Source of the DNA: Bacteroidota bacterium
GTDB lineage: Bacteria; Bacteroidota; Bacteroidia; Bacteroidales; Prolixibacteraceae
Direction: 5' to 3'
Assembly: GCA_023251455.1 (NCBI GenBank)
Contig: JAHEYT010000048.1
Location: 1 to 64,000, forward strand
DNA: 64,000 bases
Part shown: positions 1 through 10,877 of the stretch, piece after piece
Layout of the letters: each line of letters starts with the position of its first letter
Numbering within the stretch: position 1 is the first letter of the stretch
Position numbers and translations under genes: made by a program
The notes under the pieces: model-generated
Database searches by the model: none
Told to the model about the DNA's origin: nothing
Seen by the model: only the letters and a program-made list of their open reading frames with translations

Positions 1-80
1 TTGTTTCCACCGAACCAATTGGAATCCCATCCTTTGATGATTCCTAAACGATTAGCGATTGGATTAACTTTTTGTCCCAT
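1..80 (-). CDS. rpsC: Ribosomal protein S3, N-terminal fragment
   Basis: Only the first 26 codons or so are in the window; the gene runs off the left edge. The translation begins MGQKVNPIANRLGIIKGWDS, the standard S3 start. S3 binds the head of the 30S subunit near the mRNA entry channel. The gene begins 10 bases after the rplV stop and is the last visible member of the S10 operon, the usual position for rpsC after rplV. Confidence 0.9.
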   Translation of the reverse strand, partial: MGQKVNPIANRLGIIKGWDSNWFGGN

Positions 81-90
81 GTATTATTAT

Positions 91-504
91 TTATTCTGTT
101 ACTTTTTCTTCAATTAAACTACCAAGACTAACGGTCACATGATTAGATCTTTTCTTGATCCTGTGTGCACGTCCCTGCGGAGCAGGCATTAATCTTTTCA
201 ATATTCTTCCTGAATCAACAGAAATAGTTTTCACAATCAAATTACTTTCTTCAAGACGACTTCCTTCGTTTTTAGCTTGCCAGTTAGCGATAGCTGACAT
301 TACTAATTTTTCAAGTCGGCGTGATGATTCTTTTGATGAAAACTTTAGTACATCAAGAGCTCTGTTCACTTCCATTCCGCGAACCATGTCGGCTACAAGC
401 CTCATTTTGCGCGGTGAAGTAGGACAATTCTTCAAAACAGCAAAATACTGCTGTTTCTTAGCTTCCTTTAGTTCGTTTGCACTATTTCTTTTTCTAGCAC
501 CCAT
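91..504 (-). CDS. rplV: 50S ribosomal protein L22
   Basis: 137 residues, slightly longer than the E. coli protein. It has the typical [14 protein letters not shown] segment near residues 30-43 and the basic beta-hairpin that lines the peptide exit tunnel ([15 protein letters not shown], about residues 111-125). L22 assembles early onto 23S rRNA. It sits between rpsS (24 bases upstream) and rpsC, the conserved S10-operon order. Confidence 0.96.
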   Translation of the reverse strand: MGARKRNSANELKEAKKQQYFAVLKNCPTSPRKMRLVADMVRGMEVNRALDVLKFSSKESSRRLEKLVMSAIANWQAKNEGSRLEESNLIVKTISVDSGRILKRLMPAPQGRAHRIKKRSNHVTVSLGSLIEEKVTE

Positions 505-528
505 CGTGAATTTCTTTAAATCTTAGCC

Positions 529-795
529 TTATTTTTTACCTTTGGAATGACCCCTGAAGGTTCTTGTAGGTGCAAATTCACCAAATTTATGACCAACCAT
601 ATTTTCAGTCACATAAACCGGAATGAATTTGTTTCCGTTGTGAACTGCGATGGTTTGCCCTACAAAGTCAGGAGAAATTACTGAAGCTCTGGCCCAGGTT
701 TTGATTACCGCCTTTTTGTTCGTTTCATTCATCGCCAGAACTCTGCGTTCGAGCTTGAAATCGATAAAAGGACCTTTCTTTAATGAACGACTCAT
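529..795 (-). CDS. rpsS: 30S ribosomal protein S19
   Basis: 88 residues, full length. It starts [12 protein letters not shown] and contains the conserved [16 protein letters not shown] segment near the C-terminus. S19 sits in the 30S head with S13 and contacts the A-site finger. It lies 16 bases after the rplB stop in the S10 operon. Confidence 0.97.
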   Translation of the reverse strand: MSRSLKKGPFIDFKLERRVLAMNETNKKAVIKTWARASVISPDFVGQTIAVHNGNKFIPVYVTENMVGHKFGEFAPTRTFRGHSKGKK

Positions 796-811
796 ATTCT
801 TCTCCTTTTAA

Positions 812-1636
812 TTATTTCTTGCGTTTTTCTACAATGTACCTGTTAGAAGCTTTTTTCTTAGCACGGGTTTTGAAACCTTTAGCTAACAAGCCTTTACGTG
901 AACGTGGATGTCCACCCGAAGAACGACCTTCTCCACCACCCATTGGGTGATCTACCGGGTTCATAGCCACACCTCTAACTCGAGGTCTTCTACCTAACCA
1001 TCTTGAGCGGCCAGCTTTTCCTGAACGTTCAAGGTTGTGATCGGTGTTTCCAACAATTCCTACTGTAGCACGACAAGTTACAAGAACCATTCTTGCTTCG
1101 CCCGAAGGCAATTTCACGATAGCGTACTTTCCTTCTCTTGAAGTTAACTGAGCATACGTTCCGGCACTACGAGCCATCACACCTCCCTGACTGGGATGAA
1201 GTTCAATGTTGTGAACCAAGGTTCCCAGAGGAATTTCGGCAAGTGGCAATGTATTGCCTACTTCAGGTGCGATACCACTTCCAGTTTCTACTTTCTGCCC
1301 AACATTTAAACCATTGGGAGCAAGCATGTACCGTTTCTCTCCATCTGGATATACCAGAAGAGCAATACGGGCTGTGCGGTTTGGATCGTACTGAATAGAC
1401 TCAACAACAGCGGCAATACCATCTTTATCTCTTTTAAAGTCGATAAAACGGTATTTGCGTTTGTGGCCACCACCTATATTCCTCATTGTCATGCGACCAC
1501 CGGCATTTCTACCGCCGGAACTCGTCATTGGCTTCAACAATGATTTTTCAGGTGTTGATGCAGTAATGGACTCAAAGGTACCAGCAATCTTGTGCCTTTG
1601 ACCCGGAGTAACTGGATTTAATTTTCTTACTGCCAT
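812..1636 (-). CDS. rplB: 50S ribosomal protein L2
   Basis: 274 residues, the usual size. It carries the conserved RNA-binding fold and the C-terminal [20 protein letters not shown] segment (about residues 223-242), which holds the histidine linked to peptidyl-transferase function. L2 is a primary 23S rRNA binder needed for subunit association. It follows rplW by 8 bases. Confidence 0.97.
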   Translation of the reverse strand: MAVRKLNPVTPGQRHKIAGTFESITASTPEKSLLKPMTSSGGRNAGGRMTMRNIGGGHKRKYRFIDFKRDKDGIAAVVESIQYDPNRTARIALLVYPDGEKRYMLAPNGLNVGQKVETGSGIAPEVGNTLPLAEIPLGTLVHNIELHPSQGGVMARSAGTYAQLTSREGKYAIVKLPSGEARMVLVTCRATVGIVGNTDHNLERSGKAGRSRWLGRRPRVRGVAMNPVDHPMGGGEGRSSGGHPRSRKGLLAKGFKTRAKKKASNRYIVEKRKK

Positions 1637-1644
1637 TTTCTTAA

Positions 1645-1935
1645 TTAAATATTACTATAAAAATCAATAGATTCTCCTTTTGCTATTGTTACAATAGCTT
1701 TTTTGCTCATTCCGGTGCTGCCTGAAATGACACCAGCCTTAGTGAAACGAGACTTTCTTTTACCTCCATGAATCAAAGTATTTACAGAAGTCACTGAAAC
1801 ATTGTATAAACCTTCAATGGCTTTTTTGATCTGTAATTTATTTGCGTTCCGATTTACGATAAAACCGTAACGGTTAAGACTTTCAGCCTGAGCTGTAATC
1901 TTTTCGGTAACGATCGGTTTAATTAAAATTTCCAT
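1645..1935 (-). CDS. rplW: 50S ribosomal protein L23
   Basis: 96 residues with the start at [13 protein letters not shown] longer reading frame begins 33 bases upstream, but that extension would overlap rplD and is not conserved in L23. L23 lies at the exit of the peptide tunnel and docks trigger factor and SRP. The IKPIVTEK motif at the N-terminus and the [15 protein letters not shown] segment are typical. It lies 10 bases after rplD. Confidence 0.93.
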   Translation of the reverse strand: MEILIKPIVTEKITAQAESLNRYGFIVNRNANKLQIKKAIEGLYNVSVTSVNTLIHGGKRKSRFTKAGVISGSTGMSKKAIVTIAKGESIDFYSNI

Positions 1936-1945
1936 TTTCAGCCTT

Positions 1946-2575
1946 TTAGATCTTAAACAATTCTTCAATTTTACTTACAGAGCTTTCCAGAACTACAACT
2001 TTTTTAGCGTTAAGTATCTGGTAAGTATTTAATTCTGAAGCAGTTATAACAGAAACTGCCTGTAAATTTCTGGAGGACAAATATATATTTTTATTTTCTT
2101 CCGGTAAAACGAAAAGTGACTTTTTATCATTAATTTTCAGATTATTACTGATTTGCACCATTTCGCGAGTTTTCGGAGTTTCAAAATTGAAATCTTCGAT
2201 TACCAAAATTGCTTCTTCCAGAGCTTTATATGTCAATGCTGATTTACGTGCGAGTGACTTAACTTTCTTATTTAATTTAAAGTCATAGCTTCTCGGACGT
2301 GGACCAAAAACGCGACCTCCACCACGGAAAACAGGAGATTTTACGCTGCCTGCTCTAGCGGTACCGGTACCTTTTTGTTTTTTAAGTTTCCGGGTACTTC
2401 CAGATACTTCGCCACGTTCTTTAGCACTGTGGGTTCCTTGTCTTTTATTGGCCAAAATTTGTTTTACATCCAGATAAATGGCGTGATCACTTGGCTCAAT
2501 ACCGAAAATTTGTTCATCTAACGTAACAGTTCTTCCGGTTTCTTGTCCTGCGGTGTTTAATACTTTTATTTCCAT
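1946..2575 (-). CDS. rplD: 50S ribosomal protein L4
   Basis: 209 residues, full length. It shows the extended tunnel loop ([20 protein letters not shown], about residues 66-85) that reaches the exit tunnel and is where macrolide-resistance changes occur in other species. The start codon overlaps the rplC stop as TAATG (one-base overlap), which predicts translational coupling. In some bacteria L4 also represses its own operon; no such leader was recognised here. Confidence 0.97.
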   Translation of the reverse strand: MEIKVLNTAGQETGRTVTLDEQIFGIEPSDHAIYLDVKQILANKRQGTHSAKERGEVSGSTRKLKKQKGTGTARAGSVKSPVFRGGGRVFGPRPRSYDFKLNKKVKSLARKSALTYKALEEAILVIEDFNFETPKTREMVQISNNLKINDKKSLFVLPEENKNIYLSSRNLQAVSVITASELNTYQILNAKKVVVLESSVSKIEELFKI

Positions 2576-3192
2576 TACTGATAAATAATTACGGTTGAAC
2601 CTTTACATCCAGGAATTGATCCTTTTACCACCAATAAATTTGACTCTGGAATTACTTTCAAAACTTTAAGGTTCTGAATTGTAACATTATCATTGCCATC
2701 ATTACCAGCCATGCGCATTCCAGGGAAAACGCGTGATGGATAAGAAGATGCACCTACAGAACCAGGAGCTCTCAAACGGTTATGCTGACCGTGTGTAGCA
2801 TCGCCAACACCAGCAAATCCGTGACGTTTTACAACGCCCTGAAATCCTTTACCTTTAGTTACACCTTGAATATCAACCCAACCTTCTTCATCGATTGAAT
2901 CAACAGTAACGAGATCACCAAGTTTAAACTCGCCTTCAAGTTCTTTGAACTCGATTAGTTTTCTTTTTGGCTCTGTTCCGGCTTTTTTGAAATGTCCCAA
3001 TTCGCATTTGTTGGTGTGCTTTTCTTTTTTGTCTGCAAACCCCAACTGAATTGAATCATAGCCGTCAGTAGCCACCGATTTCACTTGTGTAACCACACAA
3101 GGTCCGGCTTGAATCACAGTGCATGGGATGTTTTTCCCCTCAACACTGAATACGGAAGTCATTCCGATTTTTTTACCGATTAATCCTGCCAT
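2575..3192 (-). CDS. rplC: 50S ribosomal protein L3
   Basis: 205 residues. It starts [15 protein letters not shown] and contains the central loop [13 protein letters not shown] and the [20 protein letters not shown] stretch that reaches towards the peptidyl-transferase centre. L3 initiates 50S assembly. It lies 21 bases after rpsJ and overlaps rplD by one base. Confidence 0.97.
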   Translation of the reverse strand: MAGLIGKKIGMTSVFSVEGKNIPCTVIQAGPCVVTQVKSVATDGYDSIQLGFADKKEKHTNKCELGHFKKAGTEPKRKLIEFKELEGEFKLGDLVTVDSIDEEGWVDIQGVTKGKGFQGVVKRHGFAGVGDATHGQHNRLRAPGSVGASSYPSRVFPGMRMAGNDGNDNVTIQNLKVLKVIPESNLLVVKGSIPGCKGSTVIIYQ

Positions 3193-3213
3193 TTTTTTGT
3201 TTTTTACAGGTTA

Positions 3214-3519
3214 TCAAACTTTAATTTCTACTTCAACGCCACTTGGTAATTCAAGCTTCATTAAGGCGTCGATTGTTTTTGCTGTTGAACTGTAAATGTC
3301 GATCAAACGTTTGTAAGATGACAGCTCGAATTGTTCCCTTGATTTTTTATTTACAAAGGTTGAGCGTAATACAGTGAAAATACGTTTGTGAGTTGGAAGT
3401 GGAATTGGTCCGCTTACTACTGCACCAGTAGTTTTAACTGTTTTTACGATCTTTTCAGCCGACTTGTCTACCAAGTTGTGATCATACGATTTCAGCTTAA
3501 TTCTGATCTTTTGACTCAT
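3214..3519 (-). CDS. rpsJ: 30S ribosomal protein S10
   Basis: 101 residues with the typical start [18 protein letters not shown] and the [21 protein letters not shown] segment broken only by the usual loop. S10 is a 30S head protein and, with NusB, part of antitermination complexes. It follows fusA by 27 bases; the tuf gene that many bacteria carry at this junction is absent, as is usual in Bacteroidota. Confidence 0.97.
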   Translation of the reverse strand: MSQKIRIKLKSYDHNLVDKSAEKIVKTVKTTGAVVSGPIPLPTHKRIFTVLRSTFVNKKSREQFELSSYKRLIDIYSSTAKTIDALMKLELPSGVEVEIKV

Positions 3520-3546
3520 AGTGAGAAATAATAATACAGTTTATAA

Positions 3547-5655
3547 TTATAATAAGTCTGTTCTTCCTTTAAGGTCTTCAAGAACCTTAGTAGCGAGTAA
3601 TTTTGGTAACTCAACGTATTTTGCAAATTCCATTGATGAAGTTGCACGACCTGATGACAATGTACGAAGCACAGTCACATATCCGAACAGTTCAGAAAGC
3701 GGAACCAATGCTTTGATTACACGGGCACCCGATTTTTCTTCCATTCCTTCAATCTGACCACGACGACGGTTCAAGTCACCGATAATGTCACCCATGTATT
3801 CTTCAGGAGTTACAATTTCGCATTTCATAATTGGCTCAAGTAATCTTGGACCAGCTTTTCCTGCGGCTGTTTTGAATGCCTGGCGAGCACAAATTTCGAA
3901 CGATAAAGAATCCGAGTCAACAGCGTGGAAACTACCGTCGAGAAGGGTTACTTTAAGGCTGTCAACAGTAAATCCGGCCAAAGGACCGTTTGCTAATGCT
4001 GATTCGAAACCTTTTGCAACTGAAGGGATATATTCACGTGGAATGTTACCACCTTTTACAGCATCAACGAACTGAAGTCCGGTTTTGCCTTCATCAGCTG
4101 GTTCAACACGAACGATGATATCAGCGAATTTACCACGACCACCGGATTGTTTCTTGAATACTTCGCGAATTTCAACCGATTTGGTGATACATTCTTTATA
4201 GGCAACCTGAGGCGCTCCCTGGTTACATTCAACCTTAAATTCACGACGTAAACGGTCAACAATGATTTCCAGGTGAAGCTCACCCATACCACGGATAACA
4301 GTCTGTCCTGAATCAGGATCAGTATTTACTTTAAATGTTGGATCTTCTTCAGCAAGTTTATATAAACCCTGATTCAGTTTATCCAAATCTTTCTGAGTTT
4401 TAGGCTCAATAGCGATACCGATAACTGGTTCTGGGAAATCCATACTTTCAAGTACTACAGGATTATCCAAATCAGATAAAGTATCACCTGTGCGGATATC
4501 TTTAAATCCAACAGCAGCACAAATATCACCAGCCTCAATTACATCAATCGGGTTCTGCTTGTTTGAGTGCATCTGGTAAATACGTGAAATACGTTCTTTT
4601 TTACCGGTTCTGGAATTGAATACCGAGTCTCCTGCGGTAATTTTTCCTGAATACACACGAATGAAGCATAAACGACCAACATAAGGGTCGGTAGCGATTT
4701 TGAATGCCAGTGCAGCCAAAGGTTCGTTTACATCGGCATGACGAATGATTTCAACATCTTCATCATACTCTTTTCCTACGATTTCACCTTTATCCATCGG
4801 ACTTGGAAGGAACGCACAAACAGCATCCAACAAATGCTGAACACCTTTATTTTTGAAAGCAGAACCACACATCATCGGAATGATTGACATGCTAATAGTT
4901 GCTTTGCGAATAACAGTCAACATCTGCTCAACAGTGATTGACTCCGGATCTTCGAAAAACTGTTCGAGTAAGGCGTCATCGTGTTCAGCAATTGATTCAA
5001 CCAATTTCGCACGATAATCATTAGAAATCTCCAACATATTCGCTGGAATTTCTTCAGTATAATATGTAGTTCCTAAAGTCGCATCGTCTCTCCAACGAAT
5101 GGCTTTCATTTCAATCAAATCAATCACGCCTTCAAACGTTTCTTCTGATCCGATAGGAAGTGTGATTGGAACCGGATTGGCTCCTAATTTTTCTCTTACT
5201 TCAGCAACTACGTTATAGAAGTCGGCACCTGAACGGTCCATTTTATTCACGAATCCGATACGAGGAACACCATATTTTTCAGCCTGACGCCAAACTGTTT
5301 CTGATTGAGCTTCAACACCACCTACTGCGCAAAACAATGCAACAGCACCGTCCAAAACACGCAATGAACGCTCTACTTCAACAGTAAAGTCAACGTGTCC
5401 CGGGGTATCAATGATGTTAATTTTGTGCTCAGTATCCTGATATTTCCAGAATGTTGTAGTAGCAGCAGATGTAATGGTAATACCACGTTCCTGCTCCTGT
5501 TCCATCCAGTCCATAGTGGCAGCACCATCATGAACTTCGCCAATTCGGTGAGTGATACCTGTATAATACAGGATACGCTCCGAGGTGGTCGTTTTGCCGG
5601 CATCAATGTGTGCCATGATGCCGATGTTTCTGGTATAATTTAAATCTTTTGCCAT
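3547..5655 (-). CDS. fusA: Elongation factor G (canonical)
   Basis: 702 residues, full-length EF-G, the GTPase that drives translocation and, with RRF, ribosome recycling. All GTPase motifs are intact: P-loop AHIDAGKT (residues 15-22), switch I RGIT (57-60), DTPGH (83-87) with catalytic His87, and NKMD (137-140). Domains II-V follow, including the domain IV segment that enters the A site. It lies between rpsG and rpsJ in the str-S10 operon. A divergent second EF-G is encoded at 10980-13136. Confidence 0.98.
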   Translation of the reverse strand: MAKDLNYTRNIGIMAHIDAGKTTTSERILYYTGITHRIGEVHDGAATMDWMEQEQERGITITSAATTTFWKYQDTEHKINIIDTPGHVDFTVEVERSLRVLDGAVALFCAVGGVEAQSETVWRQAEKYGVPRIGFVNKMDRSGADFYNVVAEVREKLGANPVPITLPIGSEETFEGVIDLIEMKAIRWRDDATLGTTYYTEEIPANMLEISNDYRAKLVESIAEHDDALLEQFFEDPESITVEQMLTVIRKATISMSIIPMMCGSAFKNKGVQHLLDAVCAFLPSPMDKGEIVGKEYDEDVEIIRHADVNEPLAALAFKIATDPYVGRLCFIRVYSGKITAGDSVFNSRTGKKERISRIYQMHSNKQNPIDVIEAGDICAAVGFKDIRTGDTLSDLDNPVVLESMDFPEPVIGIAIEPKTQKDLDKLNQGLYKLAEEDPTFKVNTDPDSGQTVIRGMGELHLEIIVDRLRREFKVECNQGAPQVAYKECITKSVEIREVFKKQSGGRGKFADIIVRVEPADEGKTGLQFVDAVKGGNIPREYIPSVAKGFESALANGPLAGFTVDSLKVTLLDGSFHAVDSDSLSFEICARQAFKTAAGKAGPRLLEPIMKCEIVTPEEYMGDIIGDLNRRRGQIEGMEEKSGARVIKALVPLSELFGYVTVLRTLSSGRATSSMEFAKYVELPKLLATKVLEDLKGRTDLL

Positions 5656-5706
5656 TTTAAACCAATATCTATCTAAACTAAAACGATCTATCTAAACTTC
5701 TAAATA

Positions 5707-6183
5707 CTAAAAACGGAAATGTGCAAACGCACGGTTTGCTTCAGCCATACGGTGAGTATCTTCTTTCTTCTTGAAAGCTCCACCTTCTTCGTTATAGGCT
5801 GCAACGATTTCACCAGCAAGCTTTTCAGCCATTGAACGGCCTGAACGTTTGCGGGAATATAGAATTAAATTTTTTACTGATATGGAAGTTTTTCTTTCCG
5901 GACGGATTTCCATAGGAACCTGGAAAGTAGCACCACCAACGCGGCGGCTTTTTACTTCAACGTGAGGAGTAATTTTTTCAAGTGCTTTTTTAAACACATC
6001 CAACGGGCTTACTTCTGAATCTTTCACTTTTACGCTTACGATATCCATCGCATCGTAAAAAATCTGGTAAGCGATTGATTTCTTTCCGTCATACATTAAA
6101 TCGTTGACGAAACGGGTAACCAGAACGTCGTTGAATTTTGGATCGGGCAGAATGATCCTCTTCTTTGGTTTCGATTTTCTCAT
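5707..6183 (-). CDS. rpsG: 30S ribosomal protein S7
   Basis: 158 residues when started at [14 protein letters not shown]; the reading frame extends 51 bases further upstream, but those residues are not typical of S7. S7 nucleates assembly of the 30S head and contacts tRNA at the E site. Conserved segments include [19 protein letters not shown] and the C-terminal [13 protein letters not shown]. It lies between rpsL and fusA in the str order. Confidence 0.95.
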   Translation of the reverse strand: MRKSKPKKRIILPDPKFNDVLVTRFVNDLMYDGKKSIAYQIFYDAMDIVSVKVKDSEVSPLDVFKKALEKITPHVEVKSRRVGGATFQVPMEIRPERKTSISVKNLILYSRKRSGRSMAEKLAGEIVAAYNEEGGAFKKKEDTHRMAEANRAFAHFRF

Positions 6184-6309
6184 TATAAATGCTTTAGTGT
6201 TACTTAAATTAGCTGTAATTTTTGTATGCTTCAATCGGCTATCAGGCCTCTTTACTCAACTCAAACCACTAAGCTAGAACGTCATTAAATTAAAACAACC
6301 AGTGAAAAA

Positions 6310-6690
6310 TTATTTTTTCACTTTTGGTCTTTTGGTACCGTATTTCGACCGTCTTTGAGTACGACCTTCAACACCTGCTGTGTCGAGAGCACCACGAATT
6401 AAATGGTAACGAACTCCTGGAAGGTCTTTTACCCTACCACCGCGTACCAATACAATAGAGTGTTCCTGAAGATTGTGTCCTTCTCCTGGAATGTAAGCGT
6501 TCACTTCCTTGCCATTTGTTAAACGAACCCTGGCTACTTTACGCATAGCTGAGTTTGGTTTTTTTGGAGTTGTGGTATAAACGCGAACACATACTCCTCT
6601 TCTCTGTGGGCAAGAATCCAATGCCGGAGATTTACTTTTCTCCGCATTACTTTGTCTACCTTTTCTAACTAACTGCTGAATCGTTGGCAT
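6310..6690 (-). CDS. rpsL: 30S ribosomal protein S12
   Basis: 126 residues. S12 sits at the decoding centre. The [10 protein letters not shown] loop and the [11 protein letters not shown] loop are both present with their lysines unchanged, so the common streptomycin-resistance substitutions are absent. It is the first gene of the str-S10 operon, preceded by two promoter candidates within 155 bases. Confidence 0.97.
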   Translation of the reverse strand: MPTIQQLVRKGRQSNAEKSKSPALDSCPQRRGVCVRVYTTTPKKPNSAMRKVARVRLTNGKEVNAYIPGEGHNLQEHSIVLVRGGRVKDLPGVRYHLIRGALDTAGVEGRTQRRSKYGTKRPKVKK

Positions 6691-6736
6691 ATAGCTACTC
6701 TTAATTTAAAAATTACTTACGCAAAAAATTGGTCTG

Positions 6737-6767
6737 CAAAGGTATCGCAATTTTCCACAATTACAAC
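6737..6767 (-). promoter_or_regulatory. Proximal promoter candidate of the str-S10 operon
   Basis: On the minus strand the -7 box is TACCTTTG (6744-6737), a full match to the Bacteroidota TAnnTTTG consensus. A GTTG stands in the -33 position 19 bases upstream. It is 46 bases before the rpsL start codon. Confidence 0.55.
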
Positions 6768-6811
6768 ACTTTACATTCCGATTAAAGGGAATTTCCCCTT
6801 AAAACGGCTCG

Positions 6812-6843
6812 CAAAAGTACTAATTGTCAATAGAAAACCCAAT
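6812..6843 (-). promoter_or_regulatory. Distal promoter candidate of the str-S10 operon
   Basis: On the minus strand the -7 box is TACTTTTG (6819-6812), a full consensus match, with ATTG as -33 element 20 bases upstream. It lies 75 bases upstream of the proximal candidate, so the operon may have tandem promoters. Confidence 0.5.
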
Positions 6844-6917
6844 AAAAACCATTAAAAAAATGATCTTTTTTCAATTATTCTTAATGTAGCGAATGAGTTG
6901 ATTTGCAGGAGGTCTTA

Positions 6918-8234
6918 CTATGACTGGGGAATCCGGTGTTTTAGCAGCGATTTTACCGGGTTAAAGAAACGCTGAATAAGCCTTAAATCTTCGGTAATGA
7001 TTTCGGCCGACCCTTTCATTTCCTGACTGAACTTCAAAGGAACATCATAATTGGTCTTCAAATCCTGTGGCATTTCCACTTCAACCACATAGTTTTCGTT
7101 GTTGGGCATCAACGAAATACTTTTAACGGTAGCCCTGATAAATCCATATTCCATGTATGGAAAATTCTCGAACCTGATGTTTACTTTTTGGCCAATGGCA
7201 ACCTTTCCGGCACCTTTAACCGGCAAACTGATGCGTCCAATAATCTGTGATTGTTTCTCCGGAATGACTGAAAAAACCATTTCGTCTTTTTTTACCTGTT
7301 GGTTTTTGCTCCAGAAGTTGGCGAAACTTACCTTACCCGCTATCGGGCTTTTTATTATAAAGGTCTGCTCCCAATAAGCCAAACGGCTTTTCAGCACGTT
7401 CATGGCTTCGATTAAGGTGTTCTGTGCCGCTTTCTTTTGATTTGCGAATTCCATTTCGGCATCCACAGCGTCCTGCTCCAATTTAATGATGGCACTTTGT
7501 GTTTCGGCAAGCTTCGTCCTTGAGCCATTCAGGTTATATTTTTTCTGTATAAGGAGAGTTTTCGTCTTCTCTAAATCAAGATCAGAAAGCACTCCTTTTA
7601 ATTGCAATAAAGAATCGCGTTTAAACTGAGTATTTACGATGCGGAAATCAGCGTCCATATCTTTCTTTTGTGCCCAAAGCCGATCGTAGTAAATCTTGTT
7701 CATGGCGATCTGCTGCCGGAGCGCTTTAATCTTTTTAGGGTGTAGTTTCAACCGGAGAAAGGTGAAATAATCATTGTATAACCTGACGAAGCTTGAATAA
7801 TCGGATTGAATGTCGCCCAACTGCAGATCAACTCCCGGCTGAGCCGATGCCAAGGTATCGAACGACAACATGAACGATTCCATTCGCGAAATCATTTCTT
7901 TTAATTTCATGGCATCTTCGAACTTAGCAGTACTTTCAAGAATGGCAATGATCTGATTATCGGAAACCAATTGTTGGTCAGCAACCAACATAGAATCGAT
8001 GCGTGCCGTGGTTCGGGCTGCCAGATAGGCTGGTGGATTTTCGGAAAGTACAACAATGTCGGCGTTGATCACATCAGGATATCGGAAGAAATAGCTGCCT
8101 GCAAAAAGAAGAAGGATAAATCCCAATACCAGGGAAATACCGGAACGAATCATCCAACGAGGGGATTGCTGCACAATCTCCTGAAATTCGTCGCTTCGAA
8201 GTTCGATTTCTATCCGTTTTTCGTCTTTTTCCAT
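6918..8234 (-). CDS. HlyD-family membrane fusion protein of a C39-type exporter
   Basis: 438 residues. One N-terminal membrane segment (about residues 33-50, GISLVLGFILLLFAGSYFF region) is followed by a periplasmic part with a split lipoyl-like domain, a long coiled coil (about residues 165-275) and a beta-barrel domain (FIIKSPIAGKVSF onward). This is the periplasmic adaptor that links an inner-membrane ABC exporter to an outer-membrane channel in type I secretion. It starts 9 bases after the stop of the peptidase-ABC gene, so the two form one operon. No TolC-like gene is nearby; a shared TolC elsewhere is assumed. The cargo is unknown. Confidence 0.85.
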   Translation of the reverse strand: MEKDEKRIEIELRSDEFQEIVQQSPRWMIRSGISLVLGFILLLFAGSYFFRYPDVINADIVVLSENPPAYLAARTTARIDSMLVADQQLVSDNQIIAILESTAKFEDAMKLKEMISRMESFMLSFDTLASAQPGVDLQLGDIQSDYSSFVRLYNDYFTFLRLKLHPKKIKALRQQIAMNKIYYDRLWAQKKDMDADFRIVNTQFKRDSLLQLKGVLSDLDLEKTKTLLIQKKYNLNGSRTKLAETQSAIIKLEQDAVDAEMEFANQKKAAQNTLIEAMNVLKSRLAYWEQTFIIKSPIAGKVSFANFWSKNQQVKKDEMVFSVIPEKQSQIIGRISLPVKGAGKVAIGQKVNIRFENFPYMEYGFIRATVKSISLMPNNENYVVEVEMPQDLKTNYDVPLKFSQEMKGSAEIITEDLRLIQRFFNPVKSLLKHRIPQS

Positions 8235-8243
8235 GACTAGCTA

Positions 8244-10430
8244 TTAGTTTCCTAATTCAAGCTGATTCTTTACTAAATTATAATAGGCGCCTTGTTTGGC
8301 AGTCAATTCTTCGTGGGTTCCTATTTCAATCATTTCCCCTTTCTCGAGAACCACAATCTGATGTGCATTTTTTACGGTACTCAACCGGTGAGCCACCACA
8401 ACCACTGTTTTACCTGAAAAGAACTCGTTCAGGTTCTCCAGAATCACTTTCTCGTTATTCGCATCCAGCGCATTGGTTGCTTCATCGAAGAAAATAAATT
8501 CAGGATTTTTATAAATGGCCCGGGCAATCAAAATTCGTTGTTTCTGTCCCTGGCTGAGCCCAACTCCTTCAGGGCCAATTTTCGTATTGTAATTTAATGG
8601 TAACGATTCAATATATTCCTGAATGTTGGCCATACGAACTGCATAACTCAGCATTTCCTTATCGATTTCGTCATCGGCCAAAGCAATGTTATTAGCAATG
8701 GTGTCCGAAAAGATAAAACCATCCTGCATCACAGCGCCACATTTACTTCGCCACCACTGTTGTTTGTATAAAGACAAATCGGCCTCGCCAACTTTTAATG
8801 TACCTGAAACCGGTGGATAAAATCCCAAAAGTAATTTTACCAGGGTTGTCTTTCCACTTCCGCTGGTTCCGACAATCGCCGTGACTTTCCCTTGCGGAAT
8901 AGTCAGATTTATATTATTCAAAACTTTGGGAGAATGTGGCCCTTCGTATTGAAAGACCAAATCAGAAATGGTCACATCTGACTTTGATGGCAAAGATGTC
9001 AGTTTTCCTGCCTGATCCTGTTCTTCATCCTTTTGCGTATGAATTTCGCTCAATCGTTCCAGACTGATTTTGGCATCCTGCGAAACCTGCATAAATTCGA
9101 CCATCTGGTCGAGTGGACTATTCATCTGTCCTATTATATATTGTACGGCCAGCATCATACCCAAAGTCATGTTGCCATCAACCACCGCGGTTGCAGCAAG
9201 GATGGTGATGAAAATATTTTTGGTCTCGTTGATGAAAACTGAACCGGCCTGCTGGTATTGCTGCAACGAAAGGCTCTTAATATTTACCTTGAACAGCCTT
9301 GCCTGAATACGCTCCCACTCCCACCGTTTCTGGCGTTCGTAATTATTCAGCTTAATTTCCTGCATTCCGTTAATCAACTGAATCAATTTACTTTGGTTGT
9401 CAGCCAGCTGGGTAAACTGTTTAAAATCGAGCTCCCTGCGCTTCTTCAGGAATAAAAACACCCAGGCTATATATAATGCTGAGCCAAACAGAAATATCAG
9501 GAAAATATTCAGGTTATAGATAACAAGTACAATACTGAATATGACAATGTTAAAAACGGAAAAAATGACATTGAGCGATTGCGAAGTGAGGAACCGTTCG
9601 ATGCGCCGATGGTCGCCAATGCGCTGAAGTAAATCACCAATCATTTTGGTGTCGAAGAAACCAATTGGCAACTTCATCAGCTTGATCAGAAAATCGGAGA
9701 TGATACTAATATTAATGCGTGTGCTGATGTGGAGCAAAATCCATGATCGGATAAAATCGACCGTCATCCGGCTCAGGAAAAGCATCATTTGGGCAGCCAG
9801 AATCAGGTATATAAAATTAATGTCTTGCGTATTGATACCAACATCGACAATACTCTGGGTCAGGAAAGGAAATATCAGCTGAATCAAGCTTCCGACAATA
9901 AATCCAAGAATCAGTTGCGCAACCAATTTTCGGTGTGGTTTCAGGTATTTCAGCAGGAAACTGAAATTGCCCCGGTTGATTGCTTCACCTTCAAGCTCGA
10001 AGAATTTGGGTGTTGGATCGAACATCAGGCAAATGCCCTTTTGCTCGCCGTGACGAACAGTTGCCAACCAATGTTTTTTAAACTCTGTTTCGGAGTATTC
10101 AACCAACCCAAATGCCGGATCAGCTACATAAACTTTTCCCTTCCGGAGCTGATAAACAACCACAAAATGTTCCTGATCCCAATGAACCACGCATGGTTTG
10201 GGGGCTTCCATCAATTGTTCAAAAGTAATGCGAGCGCCAATTGTGCGGAACCCAATGGCTTCGGCAGCTTCACTTAAACCTAACAAGGAAACACCTTCGC
10301 GGGTGATGTGTGCCAATTGGCGGAGTTTCTGGAGAGAGTAGCTTTTCCCGTAAAATGCAGCAATCATGCGGATACACGAAGGTCCGCAGTCCATTGCATC
10401 ATATTGTTTAAAGAAGGGGAATTTTGGCAT
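8244..10430 (-). CDS. Peptidase-containing ABC exporter (C39 family)
   Basis: 728 residues, three modules. The N-terminal C39 cysteine protease has Gln9, Cys15 (DCGPSC), His88 (HFVVV) and Asp104 (DPAFG), so the catalytic set is complete. A six-helix membrane domain spans about residues 165-450, and an ABC ATPase follows with Walker A GTSGSGKTT, signature LSQGQKQR and Walker B FIFFDEATNALD. Members cut the leader of a peptide after a double-glycine motif and export the product. No gene for a double-glycine precursor was found within this window, so the substrate is unknown. It is followed by the HlyD-type adaptor. Confidence 0.9.
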   Translation of the reverse strand: MPKFPFFKQYDAMDCGPSCIRMIAAFYGKSYSLQKLRQLAHITREGVSLLGLSEAAEAIGFRTIGARITFEQLMEAPKPCVVHWDQEHFVVVYQLRKGKVYVADPAFGLVEYSETEFKKHWLATVRHGEQKGICLMFDPTPKFFELEGEAINRGNFSFLLKYLKPHRKLVAQLILGFIVGSLIQLIFPFLTQSIVDVGINTQDINFIYLILAAQMMLFLSRMTVDFIRSWILLHISTRINISIISDFLIKLMKLPIGFFDTKMIGDLLQRIGDHRRIERFLTSQSLNVIFSVFNIVIFSIVLVIYNLNIFLIFLFGSALYIAWVFLFLKKRRELDFKQFTQLADNQSKLIQLINGMQEIKLNNYERQKRWEWERIQARLFKVNIKSLSLQQYQQAGSVFINETKNIFITILAATAVVDGNMTLGMMLAVQYIIGQMNSPLDQMVEFMQVSQDAKISLERLSEIHTQKDEEQDQAGKLTSLPSKSDVTISDLVFQYEGPHSPKVLNNINLTIPQGKVTAIVGTSGSGKTTLVKLLLGFYPPVSGTLKVGEADLSLYKQQWWRSKCGAVMQDGFIFSDTIANNIALADDEIDKEMLSYAVRMANIQEYIESLPLNYNTKIGPEGVGLSQGQKQRILIARAIYKNPEFIFFDEATNALDANNEKVILENLNEFFSGKTVVVVAHRLSTVKNAHQIVVLEKGEMIEIGTHEELTAKQGAYYNLVKNQLELGN

Positions 10431-10447
10431 ATCGGTTCAATGATGCT

Positions 10448-10455
10448 CAAAAATA
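10448..10455 (-). promoter_or_regulatory. -7 box candidate for the exporter operon
   Basis: Minus-strand TATTTTTG matches TAnnTTTG and lies 18 bases before the exporter start codon. No convincing -33 TTTG stands at the expected distance, so support is weak. Confidence 0.3.
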
Positions 10456-10877
10456 GTAGAATTATATGAATCTTCTAATTTCTCAATCTAATAAATTTGG
10501 AAGAAACGAGAAAAGGCATAATCTCGCTACCTGCCCTACCTCTATTGGTTGCAGGGTAAAAGTCCTTTAAAAATTAATTATTTTTTATTCCATTATCGAA
10601 ACATAATGATGCCGAAATCCAAATAAATTATATTCATCTGGATTTCAACACCGTGAAGCAGTAGCAAAAGATCATTAAAACAATTCTCTATCTAAATATA
10701 ATTTTCGGGCAATGTAAAAACTATTCAATAACATATCAACAACACAATACATTCGATGCCTGACACTTACACGAATAGTTAATTATCCTTAAAAAGTACA
10801 ATCCATTGATTTTCTTACTCTTTAATTTAAGGCCAAAATCCGGCTCTTATTAACAAATCCAAGTAATCCTGACTCAT

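Noticed and set aside
3520-3546. Missing tuf gene as a deletion between fusA and rpsJ
   Set aside because: Separation of tuf from the str operon is usual in Bacteroidota, so this is not a local anomaly.
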